From NCBI GenBank assembly GCA_025210555.1, contig JAOARL010000008.1:1-45023 (forward strand): a DNA stretch of 45,023 nt, written 5' to 3'. Under the pieces are notes generated by a model. The model had not been told where the DNA came from. It made no database searches and saw only the letters and a list, made by a program, of their open reading frames with translations. Position numbers and translations under genes: made by a program. Positions 7,246 to 14,206 of the stretch are shown piece by piece. Source of the stretch: Clostridia bacterium. GTDB lineage: Bacteria > Bacillota > Clostridia > Lachnospirales > JAOARL01. Numbering within the stretch: the stretch's first letter is position 1; the number at the start of each line of letters is the position of its first letter.

Positions 7246-9261
7246 CTAAATTATGCTCTTTTCCTCAATTCCAGTTATTTCTGGATATTCATTCATTATT
7301 ATATTTTGCTCATTTATTCTATTACAATCTTGTTCCTCAAAACTAATATTTTCAAATTCTACAATTTGAGTAATATTGTTTTGGTTTAATCCTTTTTCAA
7401 AACTAGAATTTATATGGCATCTCTTTTCAGATTCAGAAGTATATTCATTATCATTTACAATTACCTTTTTGCTATATCTATCTGTAATTATTTGAATAAT
7501 TTCTGTATCTGTTAACTCTATAGCAGCTTTTTCTTCTATTTTAGATAATACACTTTCTGCCACTGATGGATCTATCGCTTCTAACACTCTAGTTTGTAAT
7601 TTTGATCCTTCAATTGCTTCTAAATGCTCTATTGCATTTGTTAAATCCATACCCCACATTGGTCTTAAGCCTTTTAGGATATGATTGCTTAGTATCTTTT
7701 TTCCTTTTTCACTTTTATTAGATAATTGCCCAGCAAGAAAGTCTCCAGTTCCCAGTAATAATGATTTAAGTTCCATATTACTTTTTTTATCTAAATCCTT
7801 ACCTTCTCCAATATATTCTGCGTATGTTCTTCTTTTACATTTTTCAAAATAATTATTTATTCTTTTTTTAGCATATGCCATGCTCTTATTAAATAATAAT
7901 TCCGTTTTCAATGTATTACTATTTAATGCAGTTTTATAATAGTTTTCTACTATTTTTTTATTTGCCTTATCTATAAGCTTTAATTCTATTCCATAATTTT
8001 TGTTTTTGTAAATTTCAGTTTCCAGCTCTATTTCTTCAGCTTCTTCTCTAGCATTTCCTGATAATAACATCTCTTTCTTTTCTTTTATCTCACTTAACTC
8101 TTCTTGCAATTTCTCAAGTGATTTTCCATCAAATCCTTTAGATTCATAATAATTATCATTAACTGGTCTTTTGCTAAATATTGAGTTTTCAACTAAATCA
8201 CTTAACTTTCTTATAATTGATTCCTGTAATTTAGATTCTTTATTAGAAATATAATTCAAATCAAGAAGCTCATCTCTTGCTTTAGCTGCTTCATATTCTT
8301 TTAATTTTGTGAAGTTTTCGGTTAAATAACTATTTAGCTCTTCAACTTTATCAATTTGAATTACTCTACCATCTAAGTCAAACAAATTCATATTATCAAG
8401 CAATTTACTTTTAACAAGCTTACTAGAATTTGATGGCATATTGTTAATTGCATCAATAATATGCTCTCTCTTTTTTATCTCTCCAGCTCTAGAATAATTT
8501 ACTGCATTTCCTCTTTCTATGCTCCCATAGTTTCCTAAATTTAAGCCTACTATTTTTGCTATTTCTTTTTGTGAAAATCCCTTTTCTATTCTTAGTTTTT
8601 TTAGATCCATATCCAGTAAATTTTCGTTAAACACTTGTATCTTATTCATTAATGCTCTTTTATCGTCCATATCATTACTATCTAATGCCTTTTTCAATTC
8701 ATCTAAACTTATACCTCTTTTTTCTATTAGTTCTACTTTATCCTCTAATAGTTCTTTTGTATCAAACCCTAATAAATTAGTAATTCTTTCACTATATATA
8801 TTATCAAAAAGCATTTTAATGTTTGATGTTTTTAAGCCAATTCTTTCAAAATACTCCATTTGATCAACAAATAGATGCTCAATATTTTCATCTCTAAACT
8901 TCAAGCCTGAAGGTTTTAGATCACATATTTCAAATGGAACTTCCACGTTAAACTTGGTTTTTATTTCTCGTTTTAACTTTAGAATCTTTTTGTGAATTTC
9001 TACTAGTATTTCATCTAAATTTTCTTCTATTTCAACATTTAAATCTACTAATCTACCGTCATCATTTAAACTTCCTTGGTACTCTTGTATTTTTTTGCTT
9101 TCAAAATACATATCCTCTCCAAGTGTTTCGGCTATAGCAATGCTTCTCACTGCACCGATGATTAGCCTTTGCTTATATTGTTTGTTTACATCTTTTTTAC
9201 CAATTCTAATGTCCATGAAAACATTATCCATCATTGTTCTTATTGCTTTGTTATACTCCAT
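7246..9261 (-). CDS. Large unknown protein with internal Xre-type HTH
   Basis: A 671-residue, largely helical protein. Residues about 219-258 form a recognisable Xre/Cro helix-turn-helix: LKKLRIEKGFSQKEIAKIVG, then a recognition helix ending in YGSIERG. An HTH in the middle of a long protein, with about 215 residues before and 410 after, is unusual. The N-terminal part carries coiled-coil segments (residues 75-105). The C-terminal part includes Lys/Glu-rich helices and the stretch HILKGLRPMWGMDLTNAIEH. I know no family with this arrangement. The ribosome site is AAAGGA, and the gene follows a possible terminator at 9283-9306. A DNA-binding role is inferred only from the HTH. Confidence 0.75.
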   Translation of the reverse strand: MEYNKAIRTMMDNVFMDIRIGKKDVNKQYKQRLIIGAVRSIAIAETLGEDMYFESKKIQEYQGSLNDDGRLVDLNVEIEENLDEILVEIHKKILKLKREIKTKFNVEVPFEICDLKPSGLKFRDENIEHLFVDQMEYFERIGLKTSNIKMLFDNIYSERITNLLGFDTKELLEDKVELIEKRGISLDELKKALDSNDMDDKRALMNKIQVFNENLLDMDLKKLRIEKGFSQKEIAKIVGLNLGNYGSIERGNAVNYSRAGEIKKREHIIDAINNMPSNSSKLVKSKLLDNMNLFDLDGRVIQIDKVEELNSYLTENFTKLKEYEAAKARDELLDLNYISNKESKLQESIIRKLSDLVENSIFSKRPVNDNYYESKGFDGKSLEKLQEELSEIKEKKEMLLSGNAREEAEEIELETEIYKNKNYGIELKLIDKANKKIVENYYKTALNSNTLKTELLFNKSMAYAKKRINNYFEKCKRRTYAEYIGEGKDLDKKSNMELKSLLLGTGDFLAGQLSNKSEKGKKILSNHILKGLRPMWGMDLTNAIEHLEAIEGSKLQTRVLEAIDPSVAESVLSKIEEKAAIELTDTEIIQIITDRYSKKVIVNDNEYTSESEKRCHINSSFEKGLNQNNITQIVEFENISFEEQDCNRINEQNIIMNEYPEITGIEEKSII

Positions 9262-9282
9262 ATTCTATCCTTTCTAGCATAT

Positions 9283-9306
9283 AAAAAACTCTGACCTAAG
9301 CCAAAG
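9283..9306 (-). terminator. Possible terminator upstream of the HTH gene
   Basis: On the minus strand CTTTGG/TCAGAG (9301-9306 with 9289-9294) pairs with two G-U pairs around the loop CTTAGG, followed by six T. What transcript it would end is unclear, since the preceding gene already has a terminator at 9413-9432. It could be a leader attenuator. Confidence 0.45.
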
Positions 9307-9411
9307 CTTCTTCTAATTCTATATATTTAATAATTCATATTTTTTAAGCCTAAATTCAATATAGCTTATAGTTTTTATTGATAGTTGTCCTCTTATTTCT
9401 AAAGAATATAA
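9307..9411 (-). other. Unexplained spacer with a decayed-looking reading frame
   Basis: Between two terminator-like hairpins the minus strand keeps an open stretch of about 31 codons that includes RGQLSIKTISYIEFRLKKYE and stops at LLNI. A two-base shift would continue it as ELEEALA and a stop. There is no start codon with a ribosome site. It may be the remnant of a lost gene or part of a small transcript. Confidence 0.25.
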
Positions 9412-9432
9412 AAACGCCCATTCAAAGGCGTT
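9411..9432 (-). terminator. Terminator after the 9472-9948 gene
   Basis: Six-base G+C-rich stem AACGCC/GGCGTT (9413-9418, 9427-9432), eight-base loop, followed by TTTATA on the minus strand. Confidence 0.7.
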
Positions 9433-9471
9433 ATTTGTCTGAATTTTCTTTCAAGTATTGTTAGTTTATCA

Positions 9472-9948
9472 TCATTTCATATCTAAGTCAATACCTAAAT
9501 CAAAACTATTAACTCTTTCATATACTAGTTTATCTACATTTATAGGATTTGCATAATCTATTTCTATTCCTAGCTCATCCGCTTCTTTTTTTATGTCTCT
9601 GATGTTATTTTCAAAATATTCTTTGCCACTTACTCCATTTACATCTGAAAATTTAAAACTACTATTTATAACATCTTCTATAATTTCTTCGGTAAATGTT
9701 TCTGCAATGTAATATACACCAAAAACTAACCTTCTAGTATCGTCTATTTCCTCATTGTACATATTTGATACCCCAAAGTTTAAAAGATCAGCAAGTATAA
9801 AGTAATTACCACCTGCTATTAAATTTTTGTATTCACTTTCTGTCATAAGTAATCTTTTTATTTCATATTCTTTATAGCTCTCATTTGTAATTAAACTATA
9901 TCTCTTTGCATTTTTTTCGCCCTTGGTAACACTATCTATTATTTCCAT
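9472..9948 (-). CDS. Unknown acidic protein, 158 aa
   Basis: Not recognised. The sequence is soluble and acidic, mixing helices and strands, with no membrane segment. Stretches such as NLIAGGNYFILADLLNFGVS and RRLVFGVYYIAETFTEEII look like a packed alpha/beta core. The start is supported by GGAGG seven bases upstream. It is the last gene of a unit read from 10910 through 9472 and ends in the 9413-9432 terminator. No catalytic motif is visible. Confidence 0.65.
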   Translation of the reverse strand: MEIIDSVTKGEKNAKRYSLITNESYKEYEIKRLLMTESEYKNLIAGGNYFILADLLNFGVSNMYNEEIDDTRRLVFGVYYIAETFTEEIIEDVINSSFKFSDVNGVSGKEYFENNIRDIKKEADELGIEIDYANPINVDKLVYERVNSFDLGIDLDMK

Positions 9949-9965
9949 AGTGCTACCTCCAATAT

Positions 9966-10604
9966 TTATAATTTTTCACATAAACTATCAATTTTTTCTT
10001 TTTCAAACTTTGTATATTCATGCTCAGAACTAATTTTAATGTATTCCTTATCATCAGTCTCATAGCATAAATCTTCACTTGGCATTGTTACTCTACTATC
10101 CTTAACTATAATTCCTTTAGATAGTCCACTAGTTGAATTAGAATATATAACCTTATCAACCATTACATTTGCCTCATCATCTATCTCTATTAGCGTAGAA
10201 CTTAATCTATTTAAGAAACTACCTGGTGAAACTTCTACTTTTCTGTTATCCATATCTGTTTCACAAATATACCTATCTGTTTCTGCATGGACATTTATAC
10301 TATTTTTAATATCTTTTAGATCAGACTTATTATGAGCCATCTGCAGACTAATTTTACCTTCTCCATATGTTTCTATAACATATTCTTTAGGTTCACAGTT
10401 TTTATAATTTTTATCATCTTCAGGATCTTTTATTAAATGCAGTTTTATTCCTTCTTCTATAAAAACATTAGTTGATATATACTTAGGCCATTTGCTAAAA
10501 AGTACTAATTCTGTAATTCCAAATTTCTTTTTCATTGCTTTTGCATATTTTTCTAAAACAGGTTTTGTTACAATTGCATTGTTAAGTACTAAAACTTTAT
10601 CCAT
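9966..10604 (-). CDS. Unknown soluble protein, 212 aa
   Basis: I place the start at the ATG 10602-10604 (MDKVLVLNN), with GGAG nine bases upstream, rather than at an in-frame TTG five codons earlier that overlaps the ribosome site. The first half (TKPVLEKYAKAMKKKFG, ITELVLFSKWPKYIS) looks alpha/beta; the second half is rich in strands with Asp and Ser. No family is recognised, and there is neither signal peptide nor membrane segment. It lies 17 bases before the 158-residue gene and 21 bases after a small exported protein, so the three probably form one operon. Confidence 0.6.
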   Translation of the reverse strand: MDKVLVLNNAIVTKPVLEKYAKAMKKKFGITELVLFSKWPKYISTNVFIEEGIKLHLIKDPEDDKNYKNCEPKEYVIETYGEGKISLQMAHNKSDLKDIKNSINVHAETDRYICETDMDNRKVEVSPGSFLNRLSSTLIEIDDEANVMVDKVIYSNSTSGLSKGIIVKDSRVTMPSEDLCYETDDKEYIKISSEHEYTKFEKEKIDSLCEKL

Positions 10605-10625
10605 AACTACCAACTCCAAATCAAA

Positions 10626-10910
10626 CTATTTTGATATATCTCCAGTTTCAATTAAATCAATTTTTGTAGCTGCCTCTCCTGTTACTATAGTATCTTTTTT
10701 ATCTGGATTGTTTCTTTCTGTTTCAAAATCTCTATCAGCTGTAACCGCTCCATGCCCTACTATTACTGCATTAAATTCATACTCATCTCCAAAAAAGTTT
10801 GTAGATATATCTTCTTTTATTAGTTTTTCACTCTCTGCTATATTTGCTACCCCTCCATTAAAAAATACTGATATTGCTAAAAGTGCTACGAATTTTTTAT
10901 AATATCTCAT
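10626..10910 (-). CDS. Small exported protein, 94 aa
   Basis: The N-terminus MRYYKKFVALLAISVFFNGGVANIAES is a signal peptide with likely cleavage near residue 25 and no lipobox. The mature part is about 69 residues, acidic and free of cysteine (DRDFETERNNPDKKD, GEAATKIDLIETGD). AGAGGTGG lies five bases before the ATG. It heads the probable operon with the 212- and 158-residue genes and follows the terminator of the 101-residue gene. Candidate roles include a secreted factor or wall-associated protein; there is no direct evidence. Confidence 0.6.
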   Translation of the reverse strand: MRYYKKFVALLAISVFFNGGVANIAESEKLIKEDISTNFFGDEYEFNAVIVGHGAVTADRDFETERNNPDKKDTIVTGEAATKIDLIETGDISK

Positions 10911-10934
10911 AAGCCACCTCTTCTATTTTTATAC

Positions 10935-10962
10935 AAAAAGACTCCTACTTGCGTAGAAGTCT
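10935..10962 (-). terminator. Terminator after the 10961-11266 gene
   Basis: Ten-base stem (10939-10948 with 10953-10962), loop TTGC. Its single mismatch is a G-U pair on the minus strand. Five T follow, and the stop codon overlaps the stem. Confidence 0.85.
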
Positions 10963-11266
10963 AGTTTAATATTTCAAGTTGTTTTTTAGCAAGTCTTGCC
11001 ATCTCATCTTTATCTTCTTTATGTCTATGTAATAGATCATCCATTATTTCTGAACCAGTAGCTGAAAACACATGATATTTCTCAATAAACATTTCCCATT
11101 CTTTTGAGTTTTCATCTATCGCTGCTGTCATACTTACTATTGGATGAATAGATATCAAATTATGTACTATATCTATCCCCTCTGATAAATCTTCAAGTTC
11201 ATGCTTAATAAAAGTTACTCTCTTTACTTCATCTTCCATTATTTCTTTATAGAAGTTATCATGCAT
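10961..11266 (-). CDS. Unknown helical protein, 101 aa
   Basis: A small all-helical cytoplasmic protein with many charged residues and several histidines (HDNFYKEIMEDEVKRVTFIK, LHRHKEDKDEMARLAKKQLE). No domain is recognised. The ribosome site is G-rich (AAAGGGGGA), and an extended -10 promoter lies 30 bases before the start. It is flanked by its own promoter and terminator, so it is a single-gene unit at the right end of the orphan stretch 6678-11266. Confidence 0.6.
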   Translation of the reverse strand: MHDNFYKEIMEDEVKRVTFIKHELEDLSEGIDIVHNLISIHPIVSMTAAIDENSKEWEMFIEKYHVFSATGSEIMDDLLHRHKEDKDEMARLAKKQLEILN

Positions 11267-11295
11267 AATTTAGTCCCCCTTTTATTGTTACTAAA

Positions 11296-11304
11296 ATTAT
11301 ACCA
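11296..11304 (-). promoter_or_regulatory. Extended -10 promoter of the 101-aa gene
   Basis: The minus strand reads TGGTATAAT, a perfect extended -10; the -35 hexamer (TTTAAA) is poor. Confidence 0.55.
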
Positions 11305-11319
11305 AATTTTTAATGAAAT

Positions 11320-12042
11320 TTAAATATCAACTTTATTATCTATTAAATACATATTTATAACTGTAAATATACTTAAAATTATCATATTGATGATAATCAT
11401 TATAAAATTACTTGGATTCACAATATCAATTATCCATGGCAAAATTTTTCCGTATAATAAATATGCTCCTATTCCAAATATAACAAAATTTAGAACCTTA
11501 CCAAATTTTATATTACTAAAGAACATTTTTTCAATTATTACTGCCAAATGTATTATTGCAGTTAATATTAAAATTGCTGTAAATATTATAAATAACTGCT
11601 GCATAATCTCAACTGCAATTCCGACTTGATCATAAGAAGAAGCTGAAATGCTATTATATGCTTCTATTAATGTTGTTACAGCATATGAATAAAACTTATT
11701 TTTTAATATTATCATTGCATTTATAATTCCAAGTCCTCCATAAAATACTAATAACATAAAGCCTGCTAGTATTGATATTATAAATTTAGATAAATATATT
11801 TTACTTTTTTTAACAGGTAACATAAATAAGTTGTATCCTGATTTTGTGTTTAAGTCTTTTGATAAAACCATTGATGAATATCCAACAAAAGCCCCAAACA
11901 ATCCTGATAATAATATGAAATATAAGAATATTGATGATTCGCTATGTAACATTAATAATATATCTATAATTCCAATAATTATTCCCCAAAGTGCGGCGGC
12001 TGCAAATACCTTTTTTGCTTCATATTTTAATAAATTAAACAT
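11320..12042 (-). CDS. ABC transporter permease (ABC-2 type)
   Basis: A 240-residue integral membrane protein with about six transmembrane segments (for example ALWGIIIGIIDILLML, FLYFILLSGLFGAFVGY, ILAGFMLLVFYGGLGIINA, LFIIFTAILILTAIIHLAVI). The start at 12040-12042 has GGAGG nine bases upstream and overlaps the ATPase stop by eight bases; an earlier in-frame Met lies inside the ATPase gene. It is the membrane partner of the ATPase encoded just upstream. The YtrA-type operon suggests export of, or resistance to, a membrane-active compound, but the substrate is not visible from sequence. Confidence 0.85.
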   Translation of the reverse strand: MFNLLKYEAKKVFAAAALWGIIIGIIDILLMLHSESSIFLYFILLSGLFGAFVGYSSMVLSKDLNTKSGYNLFMLPVKKSKIYLSKFIISILAGFMLLVFYGGLGIINAMIILKNKFYSYAVTTLIEAYNSISASSYDQVGIAVEIMQQLFIIFTAILILTAIIHLAVIIEKMFFSNIKFGKVLNFVIFGIGAYLLYGKILPWIIDIVNPSNFIMIIINMIILSIFTVINMYLIDNKVDI

Positions 12043-12733
12043 AGCTGTATACCTCCTTATATTTATCAACAACTGATACCTTTTCTTTTTCTCTTATCTT
12101 TTCTACTTCTTCATCTAATATTATTTCTCCATTTTTAATAAATATTACTTTATCCAAAATATTTTCAAATTCATTTACTAAATGGCTTGAAATTATAACT
12201 ATTTTTTCTTCATCACAATATTTTAATATCATTTTTATAATGTCTTCTCTCAGAACTAAATCTACACCATTTAATGGCTCATCAAACATATATATTTTAC
12301 CTTCTCTACATAAGGCAACTATCAACTTAAGTCTAACTAGCATTCCAGTAGATAGTTCTTTTACTTTCATCTCTAAATCTAAATTCATACTATCAAGCAT
12401 TTCTTCAAACTTAGTTTCATTAAATCTTTTATAAAATGACTTATGAAATTTTAGAATGTCAGCTATCCTAAAAGTCGAATTAAAATAATTCTCTGTTGGC
12501 ATATATACAATATCATTATTATGTCTAACATCATATAAAGCATCGTTAACATAAACTTCTCCCTCTTTATACTTAAGCAATCCCATTATACTCTTCATAA
12601 GAGTTGTCTTACCGCTCCCATTTGGGCCTAATAATCCATATATTTTCCCACTCTCAAGTTCCAAATTAATATCTTTTAGAACTTTCTTTTTAAAATAACT
12701 CTTATTCATACCTTTAATTACTAATTTGTTCAT
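12035..12733 (-). CDS. ABC transporter ATP-binding protein
   Basis: A 232-residue nucleotide-binding subunit. It has Walker A (GLLGPNGSGKTTLMK), a degenerate signature motif (ELSTGMLVRLKL, LSTGM in place of LSGGQ), Walker B (KIYMFDEPLNGVD) and the switch His (IISSHL). It powers the permease encoded next, with an eight-base overlap. The start ATG follows GGAGGG and overlaps the end of the GntR gene by 20 bases, so all three are translationally coupled. The LSTGM signature is common in YtrB/BcrA-like exporters. Confidence 0.92.
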   Translation of the reverse strand: MNKLVIKGMNKSYFKKKVLKDINLELESGKIYGLLGPNGSGKTTLMKSIMGLLKYKEGEVYVNDALYDVRHNNDIVYMPTENYFNSTFRIADILKFHKSFYKRFNETKFEEMLDSMNLDLEMKVKELSTGMLVRLKLIVALCREGKIYMFDEPLNGVDLVLREDIIKMILKYCDEEKIVIISSHLVNEFENILDKVIFIKNGEIILDEEVEKIREKEKVSVVDKYKEVYSYV

Positions 12734-13094
12734 TTTTTCCCTCCATTATCTTTTTTTCAAAAATATTTTTTATGCTTTCCACACTATAATTTAATTCTTT
12801 AAATGATTTTATGAAATTTAAAACAATATCCTCAAGCATTTCATCTTTTATATTGTTAATTAGATCTTTATCTTCAGATATAAATGTACCTAACCCTCTT
12901 TTGGTAAATACAACACCTTCTATCTCTAAATCTTTAAATACCCTACTCATTGTATTTGGGTTAACACTTAATTTTATAGCATATTCCCTAGTAGATAAAA
13001 GTTTATCTCCTGGTTTATAATCGCCCTTAATAATCTTAACTCTAATTCTATCTTTTATCTGCTCATATATTGGCAGAGATTTATCAAATTCCAT
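12714..13094 (-). CDS. GntR-family regulator, YtrA subfamily
   Basis: A 126-residue regulator: an N-terminal winged HTH (residues 8-75: LPIYEQIKDRIRVKIIKGDY, PGDKLLSTREYAIKLSVNPN, TMSRVFKDLEIEGVVF, GLGTFIS) and a short helical C-terminus typical of the YtrA subfamily, with no large effector domain. Such proteins repress their own operon with ABC exporter genes until cell-envelope stress. It leads the operon, and the perfect palindrome over its promoter is the likely binding site. The start has GGAGGTGA upstream. Confidence 0.92.
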   Translation of the reverse strand: MEFDKSLPIYEQIKDRIRVKIIKGDYKPGDKLLSTREYAIKLSVNPNTMSRVFKDLEIEGVVFTKRGLGTFISEDKDLINNIKDEMLEDIVLNFIKSFKELNYSVESIKNIFEKKIMEGKNEQISN

Positions 13095-13105
13095 ATCTCA
13101 CCTCC

Positions 13106-13127
13106 GTGTACTAGTGATATAGTACAC
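13106..13127 (-). promoter_or_regulatory. Operator of the GntR/ABC operon
   Basis: Perfect inverted repeat GTGTACTA/TAGTACAC (13106-13113, 13120-13127) with a six-base centre. It overlaps the -10 box and reaches the ribosome site. Binding by the GntR protein encoded next is inferred from position and from the known autoregulation of YtrA-type genes. Confidence 0.8.
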
Positions 13128-13147
13128 TCATTTTTGAAAAATGTCAA
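13119..13147 (-). promoter_or_regulatory. Sigma-A promoter of the GntR/ABC operon
   Basis: A perfect TTGACA (13142-13147), 17-base spacing, and TACTAT (13119-13124). The -35 begins just after the terminator of the upstream gene. Confidence 0.88.
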
Positions 13148-13170
13148 CAAAAAAAGCGCATATGCGCTTT
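13148..13170 (-). terminator. Terminator after the 13169-13747 gene
   Basis: AAAGCGCATATGCGCTTT (13153-13170) is an 18-base perfect palindrome, followed by T-rich sequence on the minus strand. The stop codon of the gene overlaps it. Confidence 0.85.
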
Positions 13171-13747
13171 AAACTATTTCTTCTATATATTTATCAAGCT
13201 CATCCATAGCTTCAAAGTATTGTGAATCTATAGGGCTTAAATTACTTTTGTGATTTAGAGAACCAATAAGATGATCTCTTCTATCATAAAATTCTTGTAA
13301 CTTTTCACTCTCATCTAGAGCAACAACATAACTTAATCCATCTTTATCTTTAGATATTGATAATACATCTACACCATTTGATACTTCATATTCAGTTCCA
13401 AGCAAATCATTTTTACCATCTGTTAATTTAAGACCTTTAGACATTGAGATGCTATAATCAGATATACATCCTTTAAAAAAACCACCCATATGTGTAAATT
13501 CACCCTTTAAACAATCTGGTTTACTATTTGGATCTTTATTAACTTTTATCTCTTTTCTATTTTCTAACGAAAACATTTTACAGTCGCTAGTTCTAGTGTA
13601 TTTTACAATTACCCCATTAACTTCTATTGATGCTCTAACGAAATTTTCTCCTACTACATCAGCCTTTTCTTTCTTTACCAGATTTCTAACATGATTACAT
13701 ATATTATTTAAATCCTCTAATTTTTCTAATGCTAGTTCTTTATACAT
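13169..13747 (-). CDS. Unknown protein, 192 aa
   Basis: Not recognised. A helical N-terminus (LEKLEDLNNICNHVRNLVKK) leads into a strand-rich middle (FVRASIEVNGVIVKYTRTS, GGFFKGCISDYSISM) and a helical C-terminus. There is neither signal peptide nor membrane segment. The start follows GGAGGG. It is a single-gene unit, divergent from the ArsR gene, with about 100 bases between the starts that hold the ArsR promoter on the plus strand. Its soluble character and isolation place it with the other orphan genes of the window. Confidence 0.6.
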   Translation of the reverse strand: MYKELALEKLEDLNNICNHVRNLVKKEKADVVGENFVRASIEVNGVIVKYTRTSDCKMFSLENRKEIKVNKDPNSKPDCLKGEFTHMGGFFKGCISDYSISMSKGLKLTDGKNDLLGTEYEVSNGVDVLSISKDKDGLSYVVALDESEKLQEFYDRRDHLIGSLNHKSNLSPIDSQYFEAMDELDKYIEEIV

Positions 13748-13814
13748 TTTCTTCCCTCCTATTTTTTGAAACGACTTTTAAAAGTATACTTGCAATCGCA
13801 TTTAAAAGCAATAG

Positions 13815-13843
13815 TTGACTAACAAAAAAACATATGATATTAT
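13815..13843 (+). promoter_or_regulatory. Promoter of the metal-efflux operon
   Basis: TTGACT (13815-13820), 17-base spacing and TATTAT (13838-13843). Confidence 0.85.
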
Positions 13844-13852
13844 TTTCATATG
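13831..13852 (+). promoter_or_regulatory. ArsR/SmtB-type operator
   Basis: Inverted repeat CATATGA/TCATATG (13831-13837, 13846-13852) with an eight-base centre encloses the -10 box. Position and shape match ArsR-family operators, which are AT-rich imperfect repeats of this kind. The regulator encoded 25 bases downstream is the likely ligand. Confidence 0.75.
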
Positions 13853-13876
13853 AAAAATAATTCATGGGAGGTTTTT

Positions 13877-14206
13877 ATGGGTAATAACATTTGTGATATT
13901 CTTCATGAAGATGCAGTTAAAAGAGTAAAATCTTATCTTGTAAATGATGAAGAAATATTAAAGTATGTTCAGCTTAACAAAATTTTTGCTAACTTTTCAC
14001 GGATCAAGATACTTTTGGCACTTGAAAAGGAAAAGCTTTGTGTCTGTGATATTGGACATATATTAAATATGGAACAGTCTGCTGTTTCACATCAGCTTAG
14101 AATTTTAAAAGAAAATAATTTAATAGTCCCTATTAAGGATGGTAAAGTTATATTTTATACTCTTAGGGACAAAGAAATAATTAACTACATTAGGAGGACA
14201 TTATGA
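13877..14206 (+). CDS. ArsR-family metal sensor, CadC-like
   Basis: A 109-residue winged-HTH repressor. The start at 13877 has GGGAGG five bases upstream; the in-frame ATG at 13850 lies inside the operator. The metal site looks like the alpha-3N site of CadC: Cys55 and Cys57 in KLCVCDIG at the start of the recognition region, with Cys6 and His10 (ICDILH) in the N-terminal arm replacing the two arm cysteines of CadC. The HTH follows (MEQSAVSHQLRILKENNLI). Such sensors release DNA on binding Cd, Pb, Zn or As. It overlaps the permease start by four bases, so it probably controls that efflux gene and itself. Confidence 0.92.
   Translation: MGNNICDILHEDAVKRVKSYLVNDEEILKYVQLNKIFANFSRIKILLALEKEKLCVCDIGHILNMEQSAVSHQLRILKENNLIVPIKDGKVIFYTLRDKEIINYIRRTL

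Noticed and set aside
10605-10625. A 14-base match (TAGTTTGATTTGGA) shared with the region near 27790 on the minus strand, both downstream of orphan genes.
   Set aside because: In 45 kb of very AT-rich sequence dozens of such matches are expected by chance; no longer homology surrounds either copy.
6678-11266. Prophage or integrative element origin for the orphan stretch.
   Set aside because: No integrase, terminase, capsid, relaxase or transposase gene, no att-like direct repeats and no tRNA target were seen.
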